This document shows, one piece after another, positions 1 to 12,892 of a stretch of DNA of 64,000 nucleotides (its first letter is position 1; each line of letters opens with the position of its first letter). The position numbers and the translations under genes were made by a program. The DNA comes from Oreohelix idahoensis. Taxonomy: Eukaryota > Mollusca > Gastropoda > Stylommatophora > Oreohelicidae. The stretch is from assembly GCA_024509875.1 (NCBI GenBank), contig JAMPIV010000304.1:449501-513500 (forward strand), given 5' to 3'. The notes under the pieces are model-generated. The model had not been told where the DNA came from and did no database searches. It worked only from the letters and a program-made list of their open reading frames with translations.

Positions 1-1612
1 CACTTCATGGAGGTGCTAAACAGACCACCACCAACAGTAACACCTGATTTTAATAATGAAACACCCACAACCACCTTGCCAATAACTTGTGATGAATTCA
101 CGCTGGACGAGATCAAACAAGCCGTTAAAAGATTTAAAAATTTTAAAGCTGCTGGAGTTGACGAAATTTCAGGCGAAATGATTAAAGCAGTTAATGACAA
201 CAACCTCTTGAGAATTTTAGATATTATAAATGAAGTATGGAGAGAAGAACAACCACCACAACAATGGAAAGACAGTATTATTGTAAAGTTACCGAAGAAA
301 GGTGATCTATCAGACTGTAATAACTGTTATCAGTACCTGGAAAATTATTATGTTGCATGATGTTAGAAAGACTTAAATTGCATGCTGATGAAAAGATCAG
401 AGAAGAACAAGCGGGTTTCAGGCCGAAACGATCATGTATTGATCAAATATTCACACTAAGAACAATTATAGAAGAATCAGTGGAAATGCAATCGCCATTT
501 ATTATCACCTTCGTCGATTTTCAAAAAGCCTTTGATAGTCTACACCGCCCATCATTGTGGAAGATACTTACAATCTATGGTTTTCCAACAAAATATGTGA
601 ATATAATCAAAGCGCTATATGACAATGCATGATGTTGTGTTAGAACAAATAAAGGGAATACAGAATGGTTTACAGTAGAAACAGGGGTGAAACAAGGCTG
701 TATTATGTCACCACTACTTTTTGGAATAGCTATTGATTGGGTTATGAGAAACTATACCCACAATGAACAATTAGGTATAAAATGGACAAATGGAAAATTC
801 CTGGGGGACCTGGATTTTGCAGATGATTTAGCATTCTTAAGTTCAACACCCAGACAATCCCAAGAAGCAGTAAATAATTTGTGTCATCTTTCGGTTAAAA
901 TAGGTCTCCAAATAAATGCCTCTAAAACTAAAGTTATGAACTTTTCTAACGAGAACTTTAATATCATCCTGAACGGGGAAAAACTACAGAAAGTTGAAAG
1001 TTTCAATTATTTAGGCAGTAAAATGACTCAGGATGGTGACACAACAAGAGAAATTCATACTAGAATTGCTTTGGCAGCTAGCGCCTTCAATAGATTATCT
1101 AACATTTGGAAATTACGATCATTGAATATACATACCAAGCTTCGTCTGTTTAATTCAAATGTTATCTCAGTGTTAACATACGGCTGTGAGAGTTGGAAAA
1201 TAACAAAATCATTGGAGAACAAGCTGAATACATTCGAGAACAAATGTCTTAGAAAACTCATGAACATCAGTTGGAAAGAATTCAAGACTAATCGACAAAT
1301 AAGAGAAGACTCTAGGCAGAAATATGTCTCCAACTATATAAGGAACAGACGGTCATATATCGGTCATGTCCTACGAATGCAAAACAACAGAATACCATTG
1401 CAGGCACTCACTTGGGTTCCTGAGGGTAAGAGGAAAAAAGGAAGACCAAAAGAAACCCTCAGAAGAACAATAATAAGAGAAGGAAGAACGTTGGGATTAA
1501 ACAATGTGCAAGAGCTAAGAGGAGTGGCGTCACAACGTACAACCTGGAAAGCACTGGTTTCTGCCTTATGCGCCGTGTTTGGTGTTTAAAGAATTTATTA
1601 TTATTATTAACT
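1..1612 (+). mobile_element. RTE-like LINE, copy A, cut by window edge
   Basis: Non-LTR retrotransposon whose 5' part lies outside the window. It ends just past the stop codon in a short ATT repeat (about 1592-1611), the kind of microsatellite tail typical of RTE-type elements. A second, 5'-truncated copy of the same family lies at 50981-51311 and ends at the same stop codon and the same ATT tail, which fixes the 3' end. No target-site duplication can be tested because the 5' end is missing. Confidence 0.85.
7..1589 (+). pseudogene. Reverse transcriptase of LINE copy A, broken
   Basis: Translation shows the RT domain in order: KLPKKGDL, then QAGFRPKRSCIDQIF, VDFQKAFDSLHR, GVKQGCIMSPLLF and the catalytic FADDLAFLS, followed by the C-terminal GHVLRM and KRKKGRPKETLRR region. 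The frame is broken twice. A small deletion with frameshift near 321-332 removes the usual NYRGI-like segment, and an in-frame TGA lies at 630-632, after which the same frame runs to the stop at 1587-1589. Relative to the 51-kb copy it also lacks one Trp codon near 1352. The element is dead. RTE clade is inferred from the motif spacing and the lack of RNase H. Confidence 0.85.
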
Positions 1613-2171
1613 TTGCCTTGAGAAGCAATTCCTTTAACCATTCTGCCAGTTAATGCTCATAGATGAATGTACACTTGCCAATATATCTAGTTGAGTCTGC
1701 ATCAGTGAGCATGCCTTGTTGAATGTGTGTGAATGTAGTTGTCCGAAACAAAGATGAACTTATCTTGTTGACTGCTGCAGTAAAACTATGGAACAAAGCT
1801 AGAAGCTGCTGCACATAAATATGATTAAAACTGCATTGTATCAAAACCATTTAACATTTTTGGAGCAAAGCCTATACAGAACCAGTAACAAAAACATATG
1901 TCTGTTAGTAAATATCATCTTAGCTTATGGATACAGATAGAGGTAGTTGGTTCAGATCACAAAAGATACAGGCACATTATCACAGATTGCAAACTACATA
2001 GATAAATATAGTTAAAGAAAGTGCAACTGCGTCTGTTAAACATTAGCTGATGAAAGGGTAAGCTATTTGAAGAAAAACAAGATATAATAATGCAGGAAAG
2101 GAGTGTAGGGAGAGAAAATGTGAGGATATATTCACCAGGTATGAAAGGAACAAATATATGGAAAGGATTTC
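1613..2171. other. No recognisable feature
   Basis: AT-rich sequence between two LINE pieces. No conserved protein, tRNA-like box or tandem repeat was seen. It could be VPS53 intron or intergenic. Confidence 0.4.
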
Positions 2172-2290
2172 AGAAGATAATCATTATCATCATTACCTTT
2201 CAACTCTCCCTGGAACATAGGCCTTCAATAAATTCATGCCAAGTCCTCCTGCCCCATTGTAGCATGATGAAACAATGCCTTACCATTCAT
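2172..2290 (-). mobile_element. RTE-like LINE 3'-end fragment
   Basis: On the minus strand this matches the last ~100 bp of LINE copy C (36625-36712). The shared stretch includes the complement of GGCCTTCAATAAATTCATGC and CAAGTCCTCCTG, next to ATC-type triplets that form the tail. It is a heavily 5'-truncated insertion with no coding capacity. Confidence 0.7.
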
Positions 2291-3211
2291 TGAATAAGGA
2301 AACATATCGTCCAATCAAATCAACGCACTCTCTTGCGTGTATCGCGAACAATTTGCAAATGGCGTAAAGGCAGGGAAAATTTGTGTTAACTGTACCACGC
2401 ATTTACATGAATTGCAAACGAATGGAGTGAAGAAAAGAAATGGAAATTATTGCATTTTATGAAGGAGAAGACCATGCAGTTATATTCGAAAGGAATAGTT
2501 GCAATGCGCTTTAATTCCAGAGATATGCGAGGTAAAGTAGGCCAGCATGTTAGAAGTTAGAATGAAAATGGTCTTCCAAAATTTACTACAAATCGTAGAC
2601 AAAACGAATTAAGGAAAATCAGAGATGCAAAGGAAGCTAAGAATCATCCCAGTAAAAGGATATATAGATGAAGGTAGTAGATGCCAGGGGTGAGAAGAAT
2701 GAATATGTTTTCTGTACCAAACTAACACACTTGCTCAATTCTGCACACAAAACCCTAAACAGGGTGAGAAACTGTAACAACATCATGCCCTCCAATACGG
2801 CCGTACCCTCCCTATATAAAGGCCAGAGCAGACTATTCAAACTTTACACATACACAGCAGAAGACAGATAGACTGAAGGAAGGAATCGCGTGCCAAGGCT
2901 ATTACTTTTACCATCTGTATTGCCGTGCCGAGCTACATCACCAAACTGAGTCTGTTCTGTACTTTGCATCTATTCTAGAGGGTTGTTTCGTGTCATACTC
3001 CAGAAAGAGGTCTAGAATTTTGGATCAATAGTGCCTTCCTGGACCAACGCAGGAGCACCATATATTGCCATCTTTATTTGTGTAACCTGCCTCATCTGTG
3101 CTTGGTGGCCTGGTACAAGACCTACAACTGATATTGCTGTGAAGTATAACCCCAGGGCATTCACAGAACACTGTTCTAAAAGATAGACAAGACAAGTGAC
3201 ATTTTAGTTTT
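2291..3211. other. Unassigned; one TATA-like box
   Basis: No gene was recognised. A clean TATATAAA lies at 2813-2820, preceded by a C-rich stretch and followed by a CA-rich leader. This resembles an LTR or RNA polymerase II core promoter, but no downstream coding region or repeat partner was found in the window. Confidence 0.3.
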
Positions 3212-3215
3212 TTAA

Positions 3216-3901
3216 CACATTAACTACCGAATTGAAAAACACACTGTGGCCGAATTAATTTTTTTCCCATTTTCATCCTGTAGGTGTTTGCACAAAGTAA
3301 GCTGTAGTTTTCGTAATTGTTTACAGATTTTTATGAATTACACGTCATTTTAAAGATAAATGAATGTACTATTACATTAAGCACCGTTTGTAACTCTAAT
3401 GGAGGTTGTTGCTATTTAACGGCCCTCCGATGGCCGAGGACTTGCAATATTTTCACAATTATAACTGCTTGCGCCCCATCTCTATCAAAATCCCAATTTC
3501 AATCAATGTGCACACCGTTTTCACTCTTGTCCTCGTCGCTAGATCTATCAGTCAATTGTTGAAACACATTTCTATCCTATTCAGCCGTTAGACGAGATGT
3601 ACACGCATTTTTTGTAGTCCTATCACTAGTTGCCACGGAAAACAGTTTTGCAGGATTTGGTAACTAACCCCAAAACACTGAAAAATATGAACATAATATC
3701 AATTTTCCAGTGTTCTACAACAACCATGCTTTGGGAATTTGTTTTCCGGTGGCAACTTTAAATCTCGAACCAGATCAGAAAGTGTTTCAGTACATTTTTT
3801 ATTCGTTTTATTACTAAAATTACATTGGCGCCCTGAGCGGCTTGCAGTCAAAATGTGTTTATTTCGTGAGCCGCTGACAGCGGCTTGCGGTAGTTAATGT
3901 G
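3216..3901 (-). mobile_element. piggyBac internal-deletion derivative (MITE-like)
   Basis: A 686-bp element flanked by TTAA on both sides (3212-3215 and 3902-3905), the target duplication of piggyBac transposons. It has 14-bp inverted ends, CACATTAACTACCG on the left and its complement on the right. The inside (about 3425-3790) aligns with the N-terminal coding region and leader of piggyBac A at 28941-29320 on the same strand, including the CTCGTCGCTAGATCTATCA stretch. The catalytic core is missing, so it needs transposase supplied in trans. Confidence 0.88.
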
Positions 3902-4191
3902 TTAAAGGAAATTTGAAAGAACATTCTGTTTTTTTTTTTTTTTGAAGATTCCAGCAAGGACCTTTGTTAATTAATAATTGCAACTCAACTACTGAATAAT
4001 TGTGTAATTAATCTTTTATTCATCCAATTTCATCATTTTTCATCATTCATAATTTGCACAAGAAGAAAACCAAGATAGATGTACATAATAAATGATTCAG
4101 TAATTGTATTTCTCTGACATCAATTTTTTATTGTTGCATTTTGAGTTTTACTGAATTGTTGATTATCATAGGTTAGTTAGAACAACTCTAG

Positions 4192-4320
4192 GAAGGTTAA
4201 GGCGGCTGGCGTGATGCTGATCACAACACCCCTAGTGTGCTGATAGTCAAGAAAATACGGGCCTAACACATTATTCCCAATATGCCTCAATAGGCGTGTA
4301 ACGGGATTCCCCCTCCCCCC
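4192..4320 (-). mobile_element. SINE body fragment (CCCGTTACACGCC family)
   Basis: The minus strand carries ATCCCGTTACACGCCTATTG, then GAGGCATATTGGGAAT and the GCATCACGCCAGCCGCC segment. The same block occurs at 22091-22210 (+) and 56548-56700, and the last copy is joined to a tRNA-like head. This copy has lost its head. Confidence 0.65.
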
Positions 4321-4462
4321 ATAGGTTAATTACTAGCAAAGGTGGCATCTTAGGCTCTAACTTTTATCTGATTACTTTCTGAAGTAAAGACCTTCACAGC
4401 CGTGACTATCCTGTGATACCAGTGCTCTTATCTGACTCTGGGACTATATTTTTTCAGACAGA

Positions 4463-5860
4463 ATTCTCTTATGTTCTATCATGAAAGTAAATATTAAGCT
4501 GGTAAAGTTAATTAAATCATTCCTGTCAGACAGACAACAAATAGTCTCTTACAATAATTCTTTGTTGAACCCAACCGTTGTTCATACAGGTGTTCCTCAG
4601 GGCTCTATTCTCCGCCCTCTTCTATTTACCGTATACATTAATGATCTTCCTTTATACTTCAAACACTCATCATGTGACCTTTTTGTCGATGACTGTACTG
4701 TCTATACTAGTGATAAATGTTGCACCACACTAGAACAATCTTTACAAAACGATACACGTAATCTTATTACGTGGAGCAACGAGAATCGCATGCAAATAAA
4801 TATTAGTAAAACAAAATGTATGTTAATATCAACCAGACCAAAACTACAAAACTTGCAGAAAACAACACTTCAGCTCTTCATTGGAACATCACTAATTGAA
4901 AACGTAAATGAACACAGAACTCTAGGTCTCACTGTTGACCAACACCAAAGTTGGAACTCACAAGTACATGCACTCACAAAGCAAACAGCACAGAAAGTTT
5001 ACCAATTAGCCAAAATTAAACATTTCCTGGATGAAGAGGCAAGGAAAATGTTCTACATATCTCATATACAAACGCATCTAGACTATTGTTCCACAATCTG
5101 GGATGGTTGTTCTGTCTCCAACACAAAAAGGCTCCACTCGCTTCAAAAACGCGCAGTGCTCCTTGTTGCTGATAAACACCAATTACATTGTATAGATTTA
5201 TATAATTATCTTCAAATATTACCCCTCAGGAAGCACTTCCTCTTTAACAAAGGGAAATTTATTCACAAAATCCTGTCACAGAATGCTCCAAAGTATCTTT
5301 GGCGGCTTTTAAAATACAATGACAGACGTAGTCAGCGCTTAAACAAATTACAGGTACCCAAGCCCAGGCTTGACTTATTTAAAACTAGTTTGGCTTACTG
5401 AGCTGCTCATCTTTGGAACAATCTTCCCAATGACCTGAAAAACACGCACAGTCCTTACTCATACAATCGTATACTGTTCAAATACTTTATGAGTGCTGAT
5501 TATATGCCACCCTAACTGATTGTGTTGTACTTTTATCTAATATACTGTATGGAGGCTCTGATGATCTAGTTTTCATTACAATATACTTATTCTTAATATT
5601 ATATTCTTAATAACTTATATTCTTAATTTTATGATCAGGTACTGTTAATGTATGCTGTTATACTTCCTTGTAATGTTGCACTGCCCTTAAATTAATACTT
5701 TCAGTATGCTGGAGAATGTTGAGTAACAGTAATAAAAGATGAGCAAGAGGATGGAAGAATGCAAGAGGGGACTGTGTCCGATTTTCAACCCTTGGCAAAT
5801 TAATTGCTTTCGTATATGTCTATCTAACTATCTACCTAGTCTGATTCTGGTCTTGAGTTT
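4463..5860 (+). mobile_element. CR1/L2-like LINE, 5'-truncated
   Basis: Begins abruptly inside an RT domain and runs through a long AT-rich 3' region. The RT type (fingers not preserved, C-terminal RPRLDLF and LWNNLP motifs, no RNase H) differs from the RTE-like copies nearby. The 3' boundary is uncertain: short TATC-type repeats near 5818-5840 could be the tail. Confidence 0.65.
4481..5515 (+). pseudogene. Reverse transcriptase of CR1/L2-like LINE, one stop
   Basis: A long open stretch reads GVPQGSILRPLLFTVYINDL, then LFVDDCTVYTS at the catalytic site, LGLTVDQHQSW, SHIQTHLDYCSTIWDG and a C-terminal KPRLDLFKTSLAY. An in-frame TGA at 5399-5401 interrupts it, after which the same frame continues with AAHLWNNLPNDLKN to a TAA at 5513-5515. 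The catalytic motif is VDD, where the family usually has ADD. The start is not real because the upstream RT fingers are absent. It is a fossil coding region. Confidence 0.85.
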
Positions 5861-6239
5861 GGGATGCAAAGACAGCGAGTAAAGTAACTGTTTACCCACC
5901 TCATCTTGATGAACCTAAAAAATAAAAAAATAAAAGTCCCTGAGTCATTCAGTTGAACACCGTATGAACATTTTACAAGTTCTCATAACACACCTCTGAA
6001 TATGTCTCAAATCACTAATTTACAGTACGAAGAATTCGATTCTCATGTCTCGTTGTTGTTGTTGTTTTTTTTTTTTTTATTTTATTTTATTTATTTATTT
6101 TTTTTTTTAAATTCATTATTATTATTTTTTTTTTTTAAACACTTTAATTATGATGATTATTGCAAATGTAATATTACTTTTATAATGATAAATGCCTTAA
6201 TAATGCTTAAAGTAAATGTGAGGATGAAAGGATATTAGT
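5861..6239. other. Low-complexity T-rich stretch
   Basis: Contains long T runs and TTTA/TTAT tracts at about 6062-6137. No gene was recognised. Confidence 0.6.
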
Positions 6240-6338
6240 ATACATGATGAGAGAGAGAGGAAGGGCAGAATGTCAGACGGGCCTGCATGCCCAATTCTTA
6301 ACCCTTTGAAAATAAAGTTCGTTCGTTCGTTCGTTCAG
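6240..6338 (+). mobile_element. LINE 3' tail with TTCG microsatellite
   Basis: About 80 bp of 3' UTR-like sequence ends in AATAAAG followed by four to five TTCG repeats (about 6318-6337). Such tails mark the 3' ends of CR1/L2-type LINEs. It abuts the satellite array directly, so the array boundary and the LINE tail coincide. Confidence 0.55.
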
Positions 6339-9300
6339 TAACTACTACTGACAACTATTATCATAAAAACCTTTCGCTACATCCGTGTCTACTACTGACA
6401 ACTATTATCATAAAAACCTTTCACTACATCCGTGTCTACTACTGACAACTATTATCATAAAAACCTTTCGCTGCACCCGTGTCTACTACTGACAACTATT
6501 ATAAAAACCTTTCGCTGCATCCGTGTCTACTACTGACAACTATTATCATAAAAACCTTTCGCTACACCCGTGTCTACTACTGACAACTATTATCATAAAA
6601 ACCTTTCGCTACATCCGTGTCTACTACTGACAACTATTATCATAAAAACCTTTCGCTACATCCGTGTCTACTACTGACAACTATTATCATAAAAACCTTT
6701 CGCTACACCCATGTCTACTACTGACAACTATTATCATAAAAACCTTTCGCTGCACCCGTGTCTACTACTGACAACTATTATAAAAACCTTTCGCTGCATC
6801 CGTGTCTACTACTGACAACTATTATCATAAAAACCTTTCGCTACACCCGTGTCTACTACTGACAACTATTATCATAAAAACCTTTCGCTACACCCGTGTC
6901 TACTACTGACAACTATTATCATAAAAACCTTTCGCTACACCCGTGTCTACTACTGACAACTATTATCATAAAAACCTTTCGCTACACCCGTGTCTACTAC
7001 TGACAACTATTATCATAAAAACCTTTCGCTACACCCGTGTCTACTACTGACAACTATTATCATAAAAACCTTTCGCTACACCCGTGTCTACTACTGACAA
7101 CTATTATCATAAAAACCTTTCGCTACACCCGTGTCTACTACTGACAACTATTATCATAAAAACCTTTCGCTACACCCGTGTCTACTACTGACAACTATTA
7201 TCATAAAAACCTTTCGCTGCACCCGTGTCTACTACTGACAACTATTATCATAAAAACATTTCGCTACACCCATGTCTACTACTGACAACTATTATCATAA
7301 AAACCTTTCGCTGCACCCATGTCTACTACTGACAACTATTATCATAAAAACCTTTCGCTACACCCATGTCTACTACTGACAACTATTATCATAAAAACCT
7401 TTCGCTACACCCATGTCTACTACTGACAACTATTATCATAAAAACCTTTCGCTGCACCCGTGTCTACTACTGACAATTATTATCATAAAAACATTTCGCT
7501 ACACCCGTGTCTACTACTGATAACTATTATCATAAAAACCTTTCGCTACACCCGTGTCTACTACTGACAACTATTATCATAAAAACCTTTCGCTACACCC
7601 ATGTCTACTACTGACAACTATTATCATAAAAACCTTTTGCTACACCCGTGTCTACTACTGACAACTATTATCATAAAAACCTTTCGCTACACCCGTGTCT
7701 ACTACTGACAACTATTATCATAAAAACCTTTCGCTACACCCATGTCTACTACTGACAACTATTATCATAAAAACCTTTCGCTACACCCATGTCTACTACT
7801 GACAACTATTATCGTAAAAACCTTTCGCTACACCCATGTCTACTACTGACAACTATTATCATAAAAACCTTTCGCTACACCCATGTCTACTACTGACAAC
7901 TATTATCATAAAAACCTTTCGCTACACCCATGTCTACTACTGACAACTATTATCATAAAAACCTTTCGCTACACCCATGTCTACTACTGACAACTATTAT
8001 CATAAAAACCTTTCGCTACACCCGTGTCTACTACTGACAACTATTATCATAAAAACCTTTCGCTACACCCATGTCTACTACTGACAACTATTATCATAAA
8101 AACCTTTCGCTACACCCATGTCTACTACTGACAACTATTATCATAAAAACCTTTCGCTACACCCATGTCTACTACTGACAACTATTATCATAAAACCTTT
8201 CGCTACACCCGTGACTACTACTGACAACTATTATCATAAAAACCTTTCGCTACACCCGTGTCTACTACTGACAACTATTATCATAAAAACCTTTCGCTAC
8301 ACCCGTGTCTACTACTGACAACTATTATCATAAAAACCTTTCGCTACACCCGTGACTACTACTGACAACTATTATCATAAAAACATTTCGCTACACCCGT
8401 GTCTACTACTGACAACTATTATCATAAAAACCTTTCGCTACACCCGTGACTACTACTGACAACTATTATCATAAAAACCTTTCGCTACACCCGTGACTAC
8501 TACTGACAACTATTATCATAAAAACATTTCTCTACACCCGTGTCTACTACTGACAACTATTATCATAAAAACCTTTCGCTACACCCGTGTCTACTACTGA
8601 CAACTATTATCATAAAAACCTTTCGCTACACCCGTGACTACTACTGACAACTATTATCATAAAAACATTTCTCTACACCGTGTCTACTACTGACAACTAT
8701 TATCATAAAAACCTTTCGCTACACCCGTGTCTACTACTGACAACTATTATCATAAAAACCTTTCGCTACACCCGTGACTACTACTGACAACTATTATCAT
8801 AAAAACATTTCGCTACACCCATGTCTACTACTGACAACTATTATCATAAAAACCTTTCGCTACACCTGTGTCTACTACTGACAACTATTATCATAAAAAC
8901 CTTTCGCTACACCCGTGTCTACTACTGACAACTATTATCATAAAAACATTTCGCTACACCCGTGTCTACTACTGACAACTATTATCATAAAAACATTTCG
9001 CTACACCCGTGTCTACTACTGACAACTATTATCATAAAAACCTTTCGCTACACCCGTGTCTACTACTGACAACTATTATCATAAAAACATTTCGCTACAC
9101 CCGTGACTACTACTGACAACTATTATCATAAAAACATTTCTCTACACCCGTGTCTACTACTGACAACTATTATCATAAAAACCTTTCGCTACACCCGTGT
9201 CTACTACTGACAACTATTATCATAAAAACCTTTCGCTACACCCGTGTCTACTACTGACAACTATTATCATAAAAACTTTTCGCTACACCCATGTCTACTA

Positions 9301-12300
9301 CTGACAACTATTATCATAAAAACCTTTCGCTACACCCATGTCTACTACTGACAACTATTATCATAAAAACCTTTCGCTACACCCGTGACTACTACTGACA
9401 ACTATTATCATAAAAACCTTTCGCTACACCCGTGTCTACTACTGACAACTATTATCATAAAAACCTTTCGCTACACCCGTGTCTACTACTGACAACTATT
9501 ATCATAAAAACCTTTCGCTACACCCGTGACTACTACTGACAACTATTATCATAAAAACATTTCGCTACACCCGTGTCTACTACTGACAACTATTATCATA
9601 AAAACCTTTCGCTACACCCGTGACTACTACTGACAACTATTATCATAAAAACCTTTCGCTACACCCGTGACTACTACTGACAACTATTATCATAAAAACA
9701 TTTCTCTACACCCGTGTCTACTACTGACAACTATTATCATAAAAACCTTTCGCTACAACCGTGTCTACTACTGACAACTATTATCATAAAAACCTTTCGC
9801 TACACCCGTGACTACTACTGACAACTATTATCATAAAAACCTTTCTCTACACCCGTGTCTACTACTGACAACTATTATCATAAAAAGCTTTCGCTACACC
9901 CGTGTCTACTACTGACAACTATTATCATAAAAACCTTTCGCTACACCCGTGACTACTACTGACAACTATTATCATAAAAACATTTCTCTACACCCGTGTC
10001 TACTACTGACAACTATTATCATAAAAACCTTTCGCTACACCCGTGTCTACTACTGACAACTATTATCATAAAAACCTTTCGCTACACCCGTGTCTACTAC
10101 TGACAACTATTATCATAAAAACCTTTCGCTACACCCGTGTCTACTACTGAATCCTATTATCATAAAAACCTTTCGCTACACCCATGTCTACTACTGACAA
10201 CTATTATCATAAAAACCTTTCGCTACACCCATGTCTACTACTGACAACTATTATCATAAAAACCTTTCGCTACACCCGTGTCTACTACTGACAACTATTA
10301 TCATAAAAACCTTTCGCTACACCCGTGTCTACTACTGACAACTATTATCATAAAAACCTTTCGCTACACCCGTGACTACTACTGAGAACTATTATCATAA
10401 AAAGCTTTCGGTACACCCGTGTCTACTACTGACAACTATTATCATAAAAACCTTTCGCTACACCCGTGTCTACTACTGACAACTATTATCATAAAAACCT
10501 TTCGCTACACCCGTGTCTACTACTGACAACTATTATCATAAAAACCTTTCGCTACACCCGTGTCTACTACTGACAACTATTATCATAAAAACCTTTCGCT
10601 ACACCCGTGTCTACTACTGACAACTATTATCATAAAAACCTTTCGCTACACCCGTGTCTACTACTGACAACTATTATCATAAAAACCTTTCGCTACACCC
10701 GTGTCTACTACTGACAACTATTATCATAAAAAACCTTTCGCTACACCCGTGTCTACTACTGACAACTATTATCATAAAAACCTTTCGCTACACCCGTGTC
10801 TACTACTGACAACTATTATCATAAAAACCTTTCGCTACACCCGTGTCTACTACTGACAACTATTATCATAAAAACCTTTCGCTACACCCGTGACTACTAC
10901 TGACAACTATTATCATAAAAAGCTTTCGCTACACCCGTGTCTACTACTGACAACTATTATCATAAAAACCTTTCGCTACACCCGTGTCTACTACTGACAA
11001 CTATTATCATAAAAACCTTTCGCTACACCCGTGTCTACTACTGACAACTATTATCATAAAAACCTTTCGCTACACCCGTGTCTACTACTGACAACTATTA
11101 TCATAAAAACCTTTCGCTACACCCGTGTCTACTACTGACAACTATTATCATAAAAACCTTTCGCTACACCCGTGTCTACTACTGAAAACTATTATCATAA
11201 AAACCTTTCGCTACACCCATGTCTACTACTGACAACTATTATCATAAAAACCTTTCGCTACACCCGTGTCTACTACTGACAACTATTATCATAAAAACCT
11301 TTCCCTACACCCGTGTCTACTACTGACAACTATTATCATAAAAAGCTTTCGCTCTTTCGCTACACCCGTGACTACTACTGACAACTATTATCATAAAAAC
11401 ATTTAGCTACACCCGTGTCTACTACTGACAACTATTATCATAAAAACCTTTCGCTACACCCGTGTCTACTACTGACAACTATTATCATAAAAACCTTTCG
11501 CTACACCCGTGTCTACTACTGACAACTATTATCATAAAAACCTTTCGCTACACCCGTGTCTACTACTGACAACTATTATCATAAAAACCTTTCGCTACAC
11601 CCGTGACTACTACTGACAACTATTATCATAAAAACCTTTCACTACACCCGTGTCTACTACTGACAACTATTATCATAAAAACCTTTCGCTACACCCGTGA
11701 CTACTACTGACAACTATTATCATAAAAACATTTCGCTACACCCGTGTCTACTACTGACAACTATTATCATAAAAACATTTCGCTACACCCGTGTCTACTA
11801 CTGACAACTATTATCATAAAAACCTTTCGCTACACCCGTGTCTACTACTGACAACTATTATCATAAAAACTATTTGCTACACCCGTGTCTACTACTGACA
11901 ACTATTATCATAAAAACCTTTCGCTACACCCGTGTCTACTACTGACAACTATTATCATAAAAACCTTTCGCTACACCCGTGTCTACTACTGACAACTATT
12001 ATCATAAAAACATTTCGCTACACCCGTGTCTACTACTGACAACTATTATCATAAAAACCTTTCGCTACACCCGTGTCTACTACTGACAACTATTATCATA
12101 AAAACCTTTCGCTACACCCGTGTCTACTACTGACAACTATTATCATAAAAACATTTCGCTACACCCGTGTCTACTACTGACAACTATTATCATAAAAACC
12201 TTTCGCTACACCCGTGTCTACTACTGACAACTATTATCATAAAAACCTTTCGCTACACCCGTGTCTACTACTGACAACTATTATCATAAAAACCTTTCGC

Positions 12301-12358
12301 TACACCCGTGTCTACTACTGACAACTATTATCATAAAAACATTTCGCTACACCCGTGT
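6339..12358 (+). repeat. 47-bp satellite array, about 128 copies
   Basis: Six kilobases of head-to-tail units of 47 bp, each containing CTACTACTGACAACTATTAT followed by CATAAAAACC, TTTCGCTAC and ACCCGTGT. Units differ at a few diagnostic sites: GTGTCT or GTGACT, CCCGTG or CCCATG, AAAACCT or AAAACAT, and TTTCGCT or TTTCTCT. Single-unit indels are rare. Unit variants recur in the same order, for example 8352-8830 and 9526-10010, an offset of about 25 units, so copying has also occurred in blocks. The unit is not a multiple of 3, so open frames through it are incidental. It lies upstream of the first VPS53 exon seen and may be intronic. Confidence 0.97.
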
Positions 12359-12665
12359 CTTTCACTCAGGGTCTTTCCATATCTTTTTTATCCTGTTCAT
12401 TTGTCTGCATTTCTCTTCTCATTTATTTTTCAGTCTTTCTCTGCCTCTCTTACTCTAGGGATAGCTTGAACAAAGATCGCTTTATAATGCTAGTAACAGA
12501 TTTCCTTAATGTGTGTCCTAACCATCGCCACCATCTTTGTCTCATCTCTTGTTCCACAGGCATCTATCTATCTGGTTCTTGTCATCAGTTTCACATTTGT
12601 GAGCTTGTCATATCATTTAAGTCCTACTCTACACATGTACCCATTTATAAAAGTCTGTAACATAT
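12359..12665 (-). mobile_element. RTE-like LINE fragment next to the satellite
   Basis: The minus strand matches the C-terminal coding region of LINE copy C (36360-36640). Shared landmarks are the segments complementary to TGTGTCCTAACCATCGCCACC and TTGTTCCACAGGCATC. The LINE 3' end would face left, exactly where the satellite array now stands; the last ~100 bp of the LINE are missing there. Confidence 0.7.
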
Positions 12666-12892
12666 TGGTTGTGAAATGAAGATATATTGGGCATTAAAAT
12701 CTAGCAGTAAGTGGTATCCATCTGGAAAGCCTAACAGTTTTCTTGAGAAAAAACAACCTTTGTTATAAGTAGGGCATGATCAAATTGCAGTGATTTATAT
12801 AAGTATCTATATGATCATTGGGATAAATTTAAAAAATGTTTAATAGTTGTATCAGAGTTAATATAAAAGTGTAATAAGTTAGTTGCTTATCC

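Noticed and set aside
2813..2820. Promoter of a host gene at a TATATAAA box
   Set aside because: No downstream coding exon or transcript evidence; kept only as a remark in the unassigned region.
8118..8318. Open frame inside the satellite
   Set aside because: The 47-bp unit changes frame each copy; the frame opens by chance through a 1-base deletion.
6339..12358. Regular 47-bp repeats suggestive of a CRISPR array
   Set aside because: Units are contiguous with no unique spacers, and the genome is eukaryotic. It is a satellite.
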